This document shows, piece by piece, positions 1 to 5,193 of a stretch of 6,613 bases of DNA. Both the position numbers and the translations under genes were made by a program. Numbering within the stretch: the first letter of the stretch is position 1; each line of letters begins with the position of its first letter. This DNA comes from a bacterium (lineage in GTDB: Bacteria > Patescibacteriota > Minisyncoccia > Phycocordibacterales > UBA10002). Below the pieces are notes generated by a model that saw only the letters and a program-made list of their open reading frames with translations, was not told the origin of the DNA and searched no databases. The DNA lies in assembly GCA_030649775.1 (NCBI GenBank), contig JAUSFR010000078.1, forward strand, positions 1-6,613, in the 5' to 3' direction.

Positions 1-1810
1 GGTTGGGGTCGGAGATACCCGCGCGACTGCGCTTGATGGCGTCGGAGACGCGATTGATAGCGTTGTCCTGCCCGATAATGCGCGACTTGAGCTCTTCCTC
101 GATGCGCATCAGTTTGGACGTTTCCTCCTCCACCATTCGCATCACCGGAATGCCCGTCCATTTGGCGACAATCTCGGCAATATCGTTCGCCATAATTTCT
201 TCTTTGAGAATTCGGCGTGAGCTCTGGAGCTTCTTGAGGCGTTTGCTGTTCGTCTCCAGTGCCTTCTGCAACAGAGGAATGGTGCCGTACCGAATTTCCG
301 CGGCCTTTGAAAGGTCGGCGCGAGCCTCCGCGTGCTCGGCATCTATGCGGAGCGTCTCAAGCTCCTTCTTGGCCTTCTTGATTTCGGTCAGTGTTTCCTT
401 TTCGTTTTTCCACTTGAGTTCAATCTCCTCGGTTTTCTCCTTGAGGTCGGCGATTTCGGTTTCTATTTCCTTGATGCGCGACTTCGCGATTTTGGAGGTG
501 TCGGCATCTTTCTTCAGCGCCTCGCGCTCAATTTCAAGACGCATCACCTTGCGACGGGTCTCTTCAAGCACCGGCGGCATATTCTCAAGCGCGATTTTGA
601 GCGAGGAGGCAGCCTCGTCTATAAGGTCTACGGCTTTATCCGGAAGATATCGGTCGGTGATGTAGCGAGCGGACAGATTGACCGCCGAGATAATCGCCTC
701 GTCGGTAATGTGTACGCCGTGAAAGAGCTCGTACTTTTCTTTGAGCCCGCGCAGAATGGTAATCGCGTCGTCCACCGACGGCTCGGCAACGAACACCGGT
801 TGAAAACGACGCGTGAGCGCGGGGTCCTTTTCAATATGTTTCTGATATTCCTTGAGCGTCGTCGCTCCGATAGCGCGAAGCTCTCCGCGCGCAAGGGCGG
901 GCTTAAGCATATTGGACGCGTCCATCGCGCCTTCGGCCGCTCCTGCCCCAACAATGGTGTGGATTTCGTCAATAAACATAATGACCTTGCCGTCCGACTT
1001 TTCTACTTCCTTCATAATGTTTTTGAGACGTTCCTCGAACTCTCCGCGATATTTCGTACCGGCGATAAGCAATCCGAGGTCAAGCGAGACAAGCTCCTTG
1101 TCTTTGAGTGACTCGGGGATGTCGCCTTGGGACATACGAAGCGCGAGCCCTTCCACTATGGCGGTCTTCCCCACACCCGCCTCGCCGATAAGAATCGGAT
1201 TGTTTTTGGTGCGACGGGACAGGATTTGCACGATACGGGAAATTTCATTGTCACGCCCGATAACGGGGTCAAGCTTGTTCTCGCGAGCGAGCACGGTAAG
1301 ATTTCGCGTAAACTTGGCGAGAAACTTAAACTTTTTCGGTGAGACGGACGTTTCGGTAACACGGCTGTTTCGTAACTCCTCAAGTACGCGCAGTACCGCG
1401 AGCTTATCAAGCTTAAATCGTGCGAGCATTTCCCGCGCGGTTCCGCCCACGTCAAACATAGCGATGAAGAGATGTTCAGTGGAGACAAACTCGTCCTTCA
1501 GCACCGCCGCCACCTTGCTTCCACCTTCCAGTATTTGGGCGAGCTCGGGCGTGAGATAGATTTGGTACGAGGGCGAAAGGACCGACGCGCCTTCGGCACC
1601 TTCTATGGACTCCAGAATGGAATCGGTGAGAAGCACGGTATCAACCTCCAGTTTTTCCAAAATGGAGATAACGATACTTTCTTCCTGAAGCATCAGCCCC
1701 GCGAGAAGGTGGAGCGGATTGACGTGGTTCTGCCCACGCTCAATAGCGAGCTCGTGCGCTCGCCTGATGGCTTCTTTGGCTTTGGTGGTGAAATGATGAA
1801 AGGGGGGCAT
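1..1810 (-). CDS. clpB: ClpB protein disaggregase (AAA+ ATPase), 3' end cut by window
   Basis: ClpB is a cytosolic hexameric AAA+ unfoldase that, in characterised bacteria, pulls proteins out of aggregates together with DnaK. The frame is open for 603 codons from the ATG at 1810 to the window edge. Residues 5-150 are a Clp N-domain. The first ATPase domain has Walker A GEAGVGKT (209-216), Walker B VIMFIDEIH (276-284), sensor-1 GATT (315-318) and the arginine pair in LTRRFQ (332-337). Residues about 405-530 form a long, charged coiled coil, the M-domain that separates ClpB from ClpA/ClpC. The ClpB-typical AEIVAKWTGIPV (545-556) and IGQDNAI (579-585) open the second ATPase domain, which lies outside the window. 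No frameshift or lost key residue is visible. There is no clear SD before the ATG. An in-frame GTG lies further upstream, but the ATG matches the family N-terminus (FTTKAKEAI). The identification is firm. Confidence 0.97.
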   Translation of the reverse strand, partial: MPPFHHFTTKAKEAIRRAHELAIERGQNHVNPLHLLAGLMLQEESIVISILEKLEVDTVLLTDSILESIEGAEGASVLSPSYQIYLTPELAQILEGGSKVAAVLKDEFVSTEHLFIAMFDVGGTAREMLARFKLDKLAVLRVLEELRNSRVTETSVSPKKFKFLAKFTRNLTVLARENKLDPVIGRDNEISRIVQILSRRTKNNPILIGEAGVGKTAIVEGLALRMSQGDIPESLKDKELVSLDLGLLIAGTKYRGEFEERLKNIMKEVEKSDGKVIMFIDEIHTIVGAGAAEGAMDASNMLKPALARGELRAIGATTLKEYQKHIEKDPALTRRFQPVFVAEPSVDDAITILRGLKEKYELFHGVHITDEAIISAVNLSARYITDRYLPDKAVDLIDEAASSLKIALENMPPVLEETRRKVMRLEIEREALKKDADTSKIAKSRIKEIETEIADLKEKTEEIELKWKNEKETLTEIKKAKKELETLRIDAEHAEARADLSKAAEIRYGTIPLLQKALETNSKRLKKLQSSRRILKEEIMANDIAEIVAKWTGIPVMRMVEEETSKLMRIEEELKSRIIGQDNAINRVSDAIKRSRAGISDPN

Positions 1811-1853
1811 GGCTGATTTTCTTAACGAGCGAAGCGAGTTTTTGAAAATCGCC
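1811..1853 (-). promoter_or_regulatory. Start-codon-proximal hairpin in the clpB leader
   Basis: On the clpB strand GGCGATTTTC (1853 to 1844) can pair with GAAAATC-A-GCC (1821 to 1811). This gives 10 base pairs with one bulged A, and the ATG follows at once. The loop is 22 nt (1822-1843). The 3' arm covers the position where a ribosome binding site would lie, and no strong SD is present. A U-rich strand pairing with the A-rich strand just ahead of the start codon of a heat-shock gene resembles an RNA thermometer in layout. The structure is seen in the sequence; the function is inference. The same segment could instead be a dispersed genomic repeat. Confidence 0.5.
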
Positions 1854-1854
1854 A

Positions 1855-1912
1855 CCCTGTGTAGTATTCCGCCTTCGGCGGAATACATCCTGAAAGGATG
1901 TATTACACGGGG
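1855..1912. repeat. Palindromic three-way-junction element in the clpB leader
   Basis: The 58 bases fold almost completely. An outer stem pairs 1855-1866 (CCCTGTGTAGTA) with 1901-1912 (TATTACACGGGG), 12 pairs including two G-T wobbles. It encloses two hairpins. The first is TTCCGCC-TTC-GGCGGAA (1867-1883). The second is CATCC-TGAAA-GGATG (1886-1900). The element lies within the inferred clpB leader, one base from the start-proximal hairpin. No T-tract follows on either strand, so a rho-independent terminator is unlikely. It could be a REP- or MITE-like palindrome or a structured leader. I recognise no known family. Confidence 0.6.
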
Positions 1913-1950
1913 TTAAACTACGTACCGGCTTCACTCCCGTTGTAGCCCAG

Positions 1951-1979
1951 AGTATAGCACAAAAATTGTCTTCTCAAAA
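1951..1979 (-). promoter_or_regulatory. Extended -10 promoter for clpB
   Basis: On the minus strand TATACT (1956 to 1951) matches the -10 consensus at five of six positions. It is preceded by TGC, giving the extended -10 motif TGnTATAcT. The -35 is poor: TTTTGA (1979-1974) with a 17-bp spacer, or TTGAGA (1977-1972) with 15 bp. An extended -10 can compensate for this. Transcription would start near 1944, leaving a leader of about 134 nt that includes both structured elements. No HrcA (CIRCE) operator was seen near it. Confidence 0.55.
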
Positions 1980-1995
1980 CTCTTTTTGCGTGCCG

Positions 1996-2907
1996 TTAGT
2001 TAGCAGTCGCCGTAATTTTTCCCTGCGCCTCCAGTACCTTTTGAATCGGCAGAAAGGTGTTGCGGTTTGCGCTGAGTGAACCTGCGTTAAGTCCGATTAC
2101 TTCGCCCATAAGACTAAGAAGAATAGAACCCGACACCAATTCGGTGGAACGAATATCCGTCTTTATGGCGACAGTTTCCTTCGCGAATTGTGGAGTGGTT
2201 GTCGCGGGGTCAATCGGCTTTTGCACGTTTCGCTGAACCAGATTTGAGATAATGCCGGTAGACACGGCGTTCGTATCGTCGCCCGAGAGCGCCACGACCG
2301 CCTGGCCGAGCTTCAGCTCCCCCACTCCAAACTCCGGAACTCTAAAGCGATAGACTCCCTTCTCTTTGTCCTGAAGCATCACCTGAAAGAAGATAAGCCC
2401 CGCGCCCTGATTGGAATAGACAATGTTTAGTGGAAAAATCCGACCATCGGGAAAGACTCCCTGATAGCTTTCGGCAATCGCGTTACCAGCGCTATCGGTC
2501 TTCCGATACGCGACGCTGATGTCCGCAGCAATGAGTCCCTCACGCGAAACAACCAGCCCAAGACCGGCAAAGTTTGTGGCGCCTTCTCCCTTGACCTCCC
2601 TGATGCGAATGACACTTCCGGTATTCTTTTCAATCGCGCCGATGATAAGGTCGTCGACCTTGACCACTATGGTCTCCTTGGTGACGACCTCTCTCTGTTG
2701 TTCCCCGCTCACAAGCGATGCCGTTTGCTTCGCGGGTTCGGTGACGACGCGTTCAATGGTCTTCTCAACAACGCGGTTAATCGTTTGCGTAATCCCCTGT
2801 GGAGCTTGGTCCATAAGCGAGACGGTGATAATGCCCGTCGCGATTGAAGTGACGAACGAGACGAGAAGCGCGAGAAGAATGAGTTGTTGTTTGTTGAGAT
2901 GCTCCAT
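1996..2907 (-). CDS. Membrane-anchored trypsin/HtrA-fold protein, catalytic residues lost
   Basis: This 303-residue protein has a short polar N-terminus, one membrane helix (about 8-31), a linker with likely coiled coil (38-60), and a domain from about 85 to 298 that follows the HtrA (S1C) protease order. GLGLVVSREGLIAADI (115-130) fits the strand before the catalytic His. FPDGRIFPLNIVYS (152-165), LKLGQAVVALSG (198-209), STGIISNLVQR (216-226) and GEVIGLNAG (268-276) fit later HtrA landmarks. The catalytic His position reads Ser (131) and the Asp position Gly (170). The usual GNSGGP reads LVSGSI, so Ser259 remains but the oxyanion glycine is changed. No PDZ domain follows. It is probably a non-proteolytic, outward-facing binding or scaffold protein; the role is unknown. 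The ATG at 2907 has no adjacent SD (see the entry at 2959). A separate clpB promoter lies downstream, so no operon is required. Confidence 0.85.
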   Translation of the reverse strand: MEHLNKQQLILLALLVSFVTSIATGIITVSLMDQAPQGITQTINRVVEKTIERVVTEPAKQTASLVSGEQQREVVTKETIVVKVDDLIIGAIEKNTGSVIRIREVKGEGATNFAGLGLVVSREGLIAADISVAYRKTDSAGNAIAESYQGVFPDGRIFPLNIVYSNQGAGLIFFQVMLQDKEKGVYRFRVPEFGVGELKLGQAVVALSGDDTNAVSTGIISNLVQRNVQKPIDPATTTPQFAKETVAIKTDIRSTELVSGSILLSLMGEVIGLNAGSLSANRNTFLPIQKVLEAQGKITATAN

Positions 2908-2911
2908 GCAA

Positions 2912-2945
2912 TACGAACTACGAAACCGATACGAAAGTACGAAAG
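2912..2945. repeat. Degenerate TACGAA(A) tandem repeat
   Basis: TACGAA starts at 2912, 2919, 2930 and 2938, giving units of 7 to 11 bases. The last two are exact 8-bp copies of TACGAAAG. On the minus strand the units read TTTCGTA. The repeat sits directly between an SD-like sequence and the ATG of the HtrA-like gene, so expansion here would have lengthened that gap. Confidence 0.6.
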
Positions 2946-2958
2946 TAAGTCTTCAATT

Positions 2959-2968
2959 CCTCCTTTCC
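2959..2968 (-). promoter_or_regulatory. Stranded Shine-Dalgarno sequence, 51 bases before the HtrA-like gene
   Basis: The minus strand reads GGAAAGGAGG here, a strong SD core. The nearest annotated start is the ATG at 2907, more than 50 bases away. In the ATG frame a TGA (2955-2953) follows the SD almost at once, and there is no ATG, GTG or TTG between that TGA and the ATG. The only nearby start is a TTG at 2956, two bases from the SD, opening a 12-codon frame that ends in TAG. The same 10 bases occur on the plus strand at 3097-3106, so the pair forms an inverted repeat flanking the intergenic region. It may be a relic SD displaced by the TACGAA repeat, or serve a leader peptide. Confidence 0.45.
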
Positions 2969-3028
2969 TAAAGCCTACCCACCCTCCGTAGCGAAGCGAC
3001 TTCTAACGGGACCATACACGTAGTGTAG

Positions 3029-3057
3029 AGTATGACGAAAAACGCGGTGTGAATCAA
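3029..3057 (-). promoter_or_regulatory. Sigma-70-like promoter for the HtrA-like gene
   Basis: The minus strand has -35 TTGATT (3057 to 3052), a 17-bp spacer and -10 CATACT (3034 to 3029). Each box matches the consensus at four of six positions. Transcription would start near 3022, leaving a leader of about 115 nt. That leader contains the small hairpin TACAC-GTA-GTGTA (3015-3027), the stranded SD and the TACGAA repeat. The call rests on consensus matching alone. Confidence 0.4.
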
Positions 3058-3100
3058 GTATTGCTTACCGACCGAATTACTGTTAGCTTGGGGGCAGGAA

Positions 3101-3108
3101 AGGAGGTG
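3101..3108 (+). promoter_or_regulatory. Strong ribosome binding site of the 74-residue membrane protein
   Basis: AGGAGGTG is fully complementary to the canonical 16S 3' end and ends four bases before the ATG at 3113. It is the only canonical, well-spaced SD in the window and fixes the start of a small gene that might otherwise be dismissed. Confidence 0.85.
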
Positions 3109-3112
3109 TTAA

Positions 3113-3337
3113 ATGAAACACTCCATTATCTACTATTCGTCAATTCTCTTTCTGTTGCTCCTGCTTGGTTTGTACATCTGGGTGCCTCTTCTCTTCTGTC
3201 TTGATAAAACGGCGGGACTGGAGTCGCAATTCAGGTACGCGCCGTTTGGAACCTCACTTCTGGGAAGCATCGCACTTATTCTTACCGGCCTCTTTGTCGC
3301 ATGGCTTGCCTCTCTCATTTTGAGACGATGGAGATAG
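3113..3337 (+). CDS. Small two-helix membrane protein, 74 residues, unknown function
   Basis: I do not recognise a family. The protein has a strongly hydrophobic first segment (about 5-30, with a run of leucines from 13 to 20). A short polar stretch follows (31-44, DKTAGLESQFRYAP), then a second hydrophobic segment (about 46-69) and a basic tail (RRWR). The positive-inside rule suggests both ends are cytoplasmic with a short external loop. Gene reality is supported by a perfect SD six bases downstream of GGAAA, a complete frame, and a rho-independent terminator beginning 13 bases after the stop. It is transcribed alone, divergent from the HtrA-like gene and convergent with nifS. The efficient initiation site suggests higher expression than its neighbours. 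No catalytic motif is visible. Confidence 0.75.
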   Translation: MKHSIIYYSSILFLLLLLGLYIWVPLLFCLDKTAGLESQFRYAPFGTSLLGSIALILTGLFVAWLASLILRRWR

Positions 3338-3349
3338 TCCGCGCACCGC

Positions 3350-3380
3350 ACCCGACCTTACACCGTCGGGTACTTTTTTT
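3350..3380 (+). terminator. Rho-independent terminator
   Basis: ACCCGAC (3350-3356) pairs with GTCGGGT (3365-3371) around an 8-base loop. AC and seven T residues (3374-3380) follow. It ends transcription of the 74-residue membrane protein gene. The T-tract overlaps the TAA stop of the convergent nifS gene (3381-3379). On the minus strand the hairpin is not followed by T residues, so it works in one direction only. Confidence 0.85.
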
Positions 3381-4566
3381 ATGCCTGCCGAAGGAGGGTT
3401 GAGAGCACACGAGCGCACCGTTCAATTTCTTTTTTTGTCGTGAAGCGTCCGAGCGTGAAGCGAAGACTACAGCGAGCTCGTTCCTTCGTGCCCCCGAGCG
3501 CCGATACGACGTACGATTCTTTTTCGTCTTTGAGACAGGAACTTTTGGTGGACACGGCAATACCTTCGGCATCAAGCCGAAGCGTAAGAAATTCGGTATC
3601 CACTCCGAAAAACGAAATATTGAGATTGTTCGGGAGTCGCTCCTTTATATCACCATTGAAAATGACCTTTGTCATTCCAACATTCTGCAGAATATCGGAA
3701 TGTAATTGGTCGCGGAGTTTCCCGATACGAAGTGACTCTTTTTCCCGCTCCGTGGTCGCGATGCGGAGCGCTTCGGCAAAGCCGACAATGGCGGGGATAT
3801 TTTCGGTGGTGGAGCGTAGTCCTCTTTCTTGCCCACCTCCGAGTAAAATCGGTGAGAGTGGTGTCCCCCTCCGAACATAAAGTGCACCCACGCCTTTCGG
3901 TCCATAGATTTTGTGCGCGTCAAGAGTGAGCAGGTCAACACCAAGAGCGTTTACGAGACAGCGAAGGTAGAGCGGAGCCTGACAAGCGTCCACATGAAAA
4001 AGTGGGTACACTTTTTCACGACCTTTGACCTTTGACCTTTGACCTTTGACCGAAGAAAGAAGCTGACCGATTTTGCGAATGGGTTGTATCGTTCCGATTT
4101 CGTTGTTCGCGTACTGCACGGAAATCAAAACCGTGTTTGGGTGGATTGCCGAGAGTATGTTCTCCGCCTTCACGATTCCATTCTCCTCAACAGGCACATA
4201 GGTCACCTCCGCTCTTCCCTTTCGTTCCAATTCCTTGAGCGGTTCCAGCACCGACGAGTGTTCAATGTTCGTCGTGACGATGTGGGGTTTTACAAGGTCG
4301 GACCTTGTAAAAAAATTAACCACACCGAAGATGGCGAGGTTGTTCGCTTCGGTGCCTCCACTCGTAAAGACGATTTCATCGGCGTGCGCCTCAAGACAGC
4401 GCGCAACATTTGTTCGCGCGTTATCAAGCGCTTTTTTCGCGACCACCCCTTCGGCGTGAATGGAACTCGGATTTCCAAACGATTTAGTGAAAAACGGCTC
4501 CATCACCTTCCCCACCCGCGGGTCAAGCGGGGTTGTGGAGGCATAATCCATATAGATGCGCTTCAT
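3379..4566 (-). CDS. nifS: Cysteine desulfurase, NifS/IscS type
   Basis: This cytosolic PLP enzyme removes sulfur from L-cysteine as an enzyme-bound persulfide for Fe-S clusters or tRNA thiolation. All key residues are visible in the 395-residue product: IYMDYAST (4-11), GGTEANNLAI (70-79), PLP-stacking His103 in IEHSSV, NNEIGT (154-159), Asp193 in HVDACQA, PLP-lysine Lys219 in DAHKIYGPKGVGALYVR, and persulfide Cys344 in VSTKSSC. It ends at FTLGRFTTKKEIERC plus about 11 residues, so it lacks the C-terminal tail of E. coli IscS that contacts IscU. A TTG at 4584 would add six residues, but the ATG at 4566 matches the family start. Two unusual stretches are repeat-encoded: 85-93 (a perfect palindrome) and 172-183 (7-bp tandem repeat), the latter about 13 residues longer than E. 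coli IscS. No Fe-S scaffold gene is adjacent, so MnmA-type tRNA thiolation is a plausible use. Confidence 0.95.
   Translation of the reverse strand: MKRIYMDYASTTPLDPRVGKVMEPFFTKSFGNPSSIHAEGVVAKKALDNARTNVARCLEAHADEIVFTSGGTEANNLAIFGVVNFFTRSDLVKPHIVTTNIEHSSVLEPLKELERKGRAEVTYVPVEENGIVKAENILSAIHPNTVLISVQYANNEIGTIQPIRKIGQLLSSVKGQRSKVKGREKVYPLFHVDACQAPLYLRCLVNALGVDLLTLDAHKIYGPKGVGALYVRRGTPLSPILLGGGQERGLRSTTENIPAIVGFAEALRIATTEREKESLRIGKLRDQLHSDILQNVGMTKVIFNGDIKERLPNNLNISFFGVDTEFLTLRLDAEGIAVSTKSSCLKDEKESYVVSALGGTKERARCSLRFTLGRFTTKKEIERCARVLSTLLRQA
4020..4051. repeat. (TTTGACC)4 heptanucleotide tandem repeat inside nifS
   Basis: Four exact copies of TTTGACC (4024-4051) follow a partial GACC (4020-4023). 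On the coding strand they read GGTCAAA. Because 7 is not a multiple of 3, the three frames are cycled and three copies give the peptide VKGQRSK (173-179), which begins to repeat as VKGR. The segment lies between the conserved IGQLL and HVDACQA motifs, where E. coli IscS is about 13 residues shorter. Loss or gain of one unit would shift the frame. Confidence 0.95.
4288..4312. repeat. Perfect 25-bp palindrome inside nifS
   Basis: The left arm TTTTACAAGGTC (4288-4299), a single central G (4300) and the exact reverse complement of the arm (4301-4312) make an odd palindrome without a mismatch. It encodes residues 85-93 (FFTRSDLVK). This lies between conserved NLAI and the IEH motif, where the protein is about three residues longer than E. 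coli IscS. Perfect symmetry this long is not expected in coding DNA by chance. It resembles in concept the palindromic elements inserted in frame in Rickettsia genes, although no sequence relation is claimed. Confidence 0.95.
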
Positions 4567-4573
4567 GCGCCCT

Positions 4574-4602
4574 ATACTACACAAGGGCTAGCAGAATCGC
4601 AA
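4574..4602 (-). promoter_or_regulatory. Sigma-70-like promoter for nifS, possibly leaderless
   Basis: The minus strand has -35 TTGCGA (4602 to 4597), exactly 17 bp, then -10 TAGTAT (4579 to 4574). Each box matches the consensus at four of six positions. The start of transcription would fall at or within a base or two of the ATG at 4566, giving a leaderless or nearly leaderless mRNA. This agrees with the lack of a usable SD. The promoter lies in the 59-bp gap shared with the divergent DUF4446 gene. Confidence 0.45.
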
Positions 4603-4625
4603 AAAATGTCGTACTATGTTCCACT

Positions 4626-5096
4626 ATGGTGCTGGATACGAACACATTGCTCATTGCGCTTACGTCTCTCATGGTCATTGCCATGCTTTTGGTACTGCAC
4701 ACCGAATGGCGAATGAACCGCTTACTCAAGGGCAAAAGCGGAAAAACGCTTGAGGATGTTATCACAAAAAACGCAACCGAGATTGAAAAGTTTAAGGAGT
4801 TTCGGAAGGAGCTTGAAACCTATCTTGAAACCGTGGAAAAGCGTCTTGACCAAAGTATCCGGGGCGTGGGCACTGTCCGCTTCAATCCGTTCAAGGGAAA
4901 CGGAGAAGGTGGAAGTCAGAGCTTCGCGACCGCGTTTATTGATGAAGACGAAAACGGCGTGGTACTTTCAACGCTCTACACGCGCGAGAGAGTCGGGGTG
5001 TACGCGAAACCGCTTACGAACGGAAAATCGGAGTATGAACTGACGAGTGAGGAGAAAGAAGCCGTCAAACTTGCTAAGGAAAAGTTGCAAGTTTGA
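4626..5096 (+). CDS. DUF4446 family membrane protein
   Basis: The 156-residue product matches the DUF4446 layout as I know it. A membrane helix comes first (about 5-25), then LLKGKSGKTLEDVI (33-46). A charged coiled coil follows (about 47-78). The conserved core begins VGTVRFNPFKGNG (81-93) and continues SFATAFIDEDENGVVLSTLY (99-118), VYAKPLTNGKSEYELTSEEKEA (125-146). The function of this family is unknown; the helix suggests it is membrane-tethered with the coiled coil and core in the cytoplasm. The ATG at 4626 places the membrane helix at the N-terminus, as in relatives. A longer frame upstream adds unrelated residues that overlap the nifS start and is rejected. There is no SD. A weak -10 (TACTAT, 4612-4617) lies close to the ATG, so a very short leader is possible. 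It is divergent from nifS, with infB 131 bp downstream. Confidence 0.92.
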   Translation: MVLDTNTLLIALTSLMVIAMLLVLHTEWRMNRLLKGKSGKTLEDVITKNATEIEKFKEFRKELETYLETVEKRLDQSIRGVGTVRFNPFKGNGEGGSQSFATAFIDEDENGVVLSTLYTRERVGVYAKPLTNGKSEYELTSEEKEAVKLAKEKLQV

Positions 5097-5098
5097 AT

Positions 5099-5193
5099 CA
5101 CCAATAACCAAGATACAATAACCAAAGAGATTTGAATGCGGATTGGTACTTTGAATAGTGTGACTTGTTTGGTTATTGGTGTTTGGTTATTGG
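5099..5193. repeat. Imperfect inverted repeat of 7-bp units between the DUF4446 gene and infB
   Basis: Arms of 26 bp at 5101-5126 and 5168-5193 are complementary at 22 positions, in two perfect 11-bp blocks around a 4-base mismatch. The loop is 41 bases. Extending the outer copy gives CACCAATAACCAA (5099-5111) matching TTGGTTATTGGTG (5169-5181) exactly. Each arm is itself a period-7-like repeat of TTGGTTA (or TAACCAA), separated by 7 or 14 bases. The heptamer TTTGAAT also occurs twice in the loop. The element starts three bases after the DUF4446 stop and ends 35 bases before infB. The transcript could fold into a long stem, but no T-tract follows and a terminator is not supported. Confidence 0.8.

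Noticed and set aside
3..1816. Long plus-strand open frames opposite clpB (for example 3-665, 332-1111, 852-1559).
   Set aside because: They are antisense shadows of a continuous, motif-rich clpB frame; their residues are low-complexity Ser/Arg or Phe/Leu runs with no motifs.
1960..1995. Possible terminator of the HtrA-like gene (GCAC and A-run pairing with a T-run and GTGC).
   Set aside because: The pairing is AT-rich and interrupted and overlaps the clpB promoter; not a convincing rho-independent terminator.
3061..3089. Possible promoter for the 74-residue protein gene: TTGCTT, 17 bp, TAGCTT with an upstream TG.
   Set aside because: Each box matches the consensus at only three positions; too weak to annotate, although a promoter for this gene must lie in this region.
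4567..4584. TTG start for nifS adding six residues.
   Set aside because: The ATG at 4566 matches the conserved family start (IYMDYAST shortly after Met), and the TTG would lie within or upstream of the proposed -10 box.
4533..4625. Upstream extension of the DUF4446 reading frame by 31 residues.
   Set aside because: It overlaps the start of nifS and its promoter, and the added residues do not fit the family, in which the membrane helix begins at the N-terminus.
3379..4716. Plus-strand open frames opposite nifS and minus-strand frames opposite infB and the DUF4446 gene.
   Set aside because: Antisense shadows; no SD, no recognisable domain, and fully explained by the sense genes.
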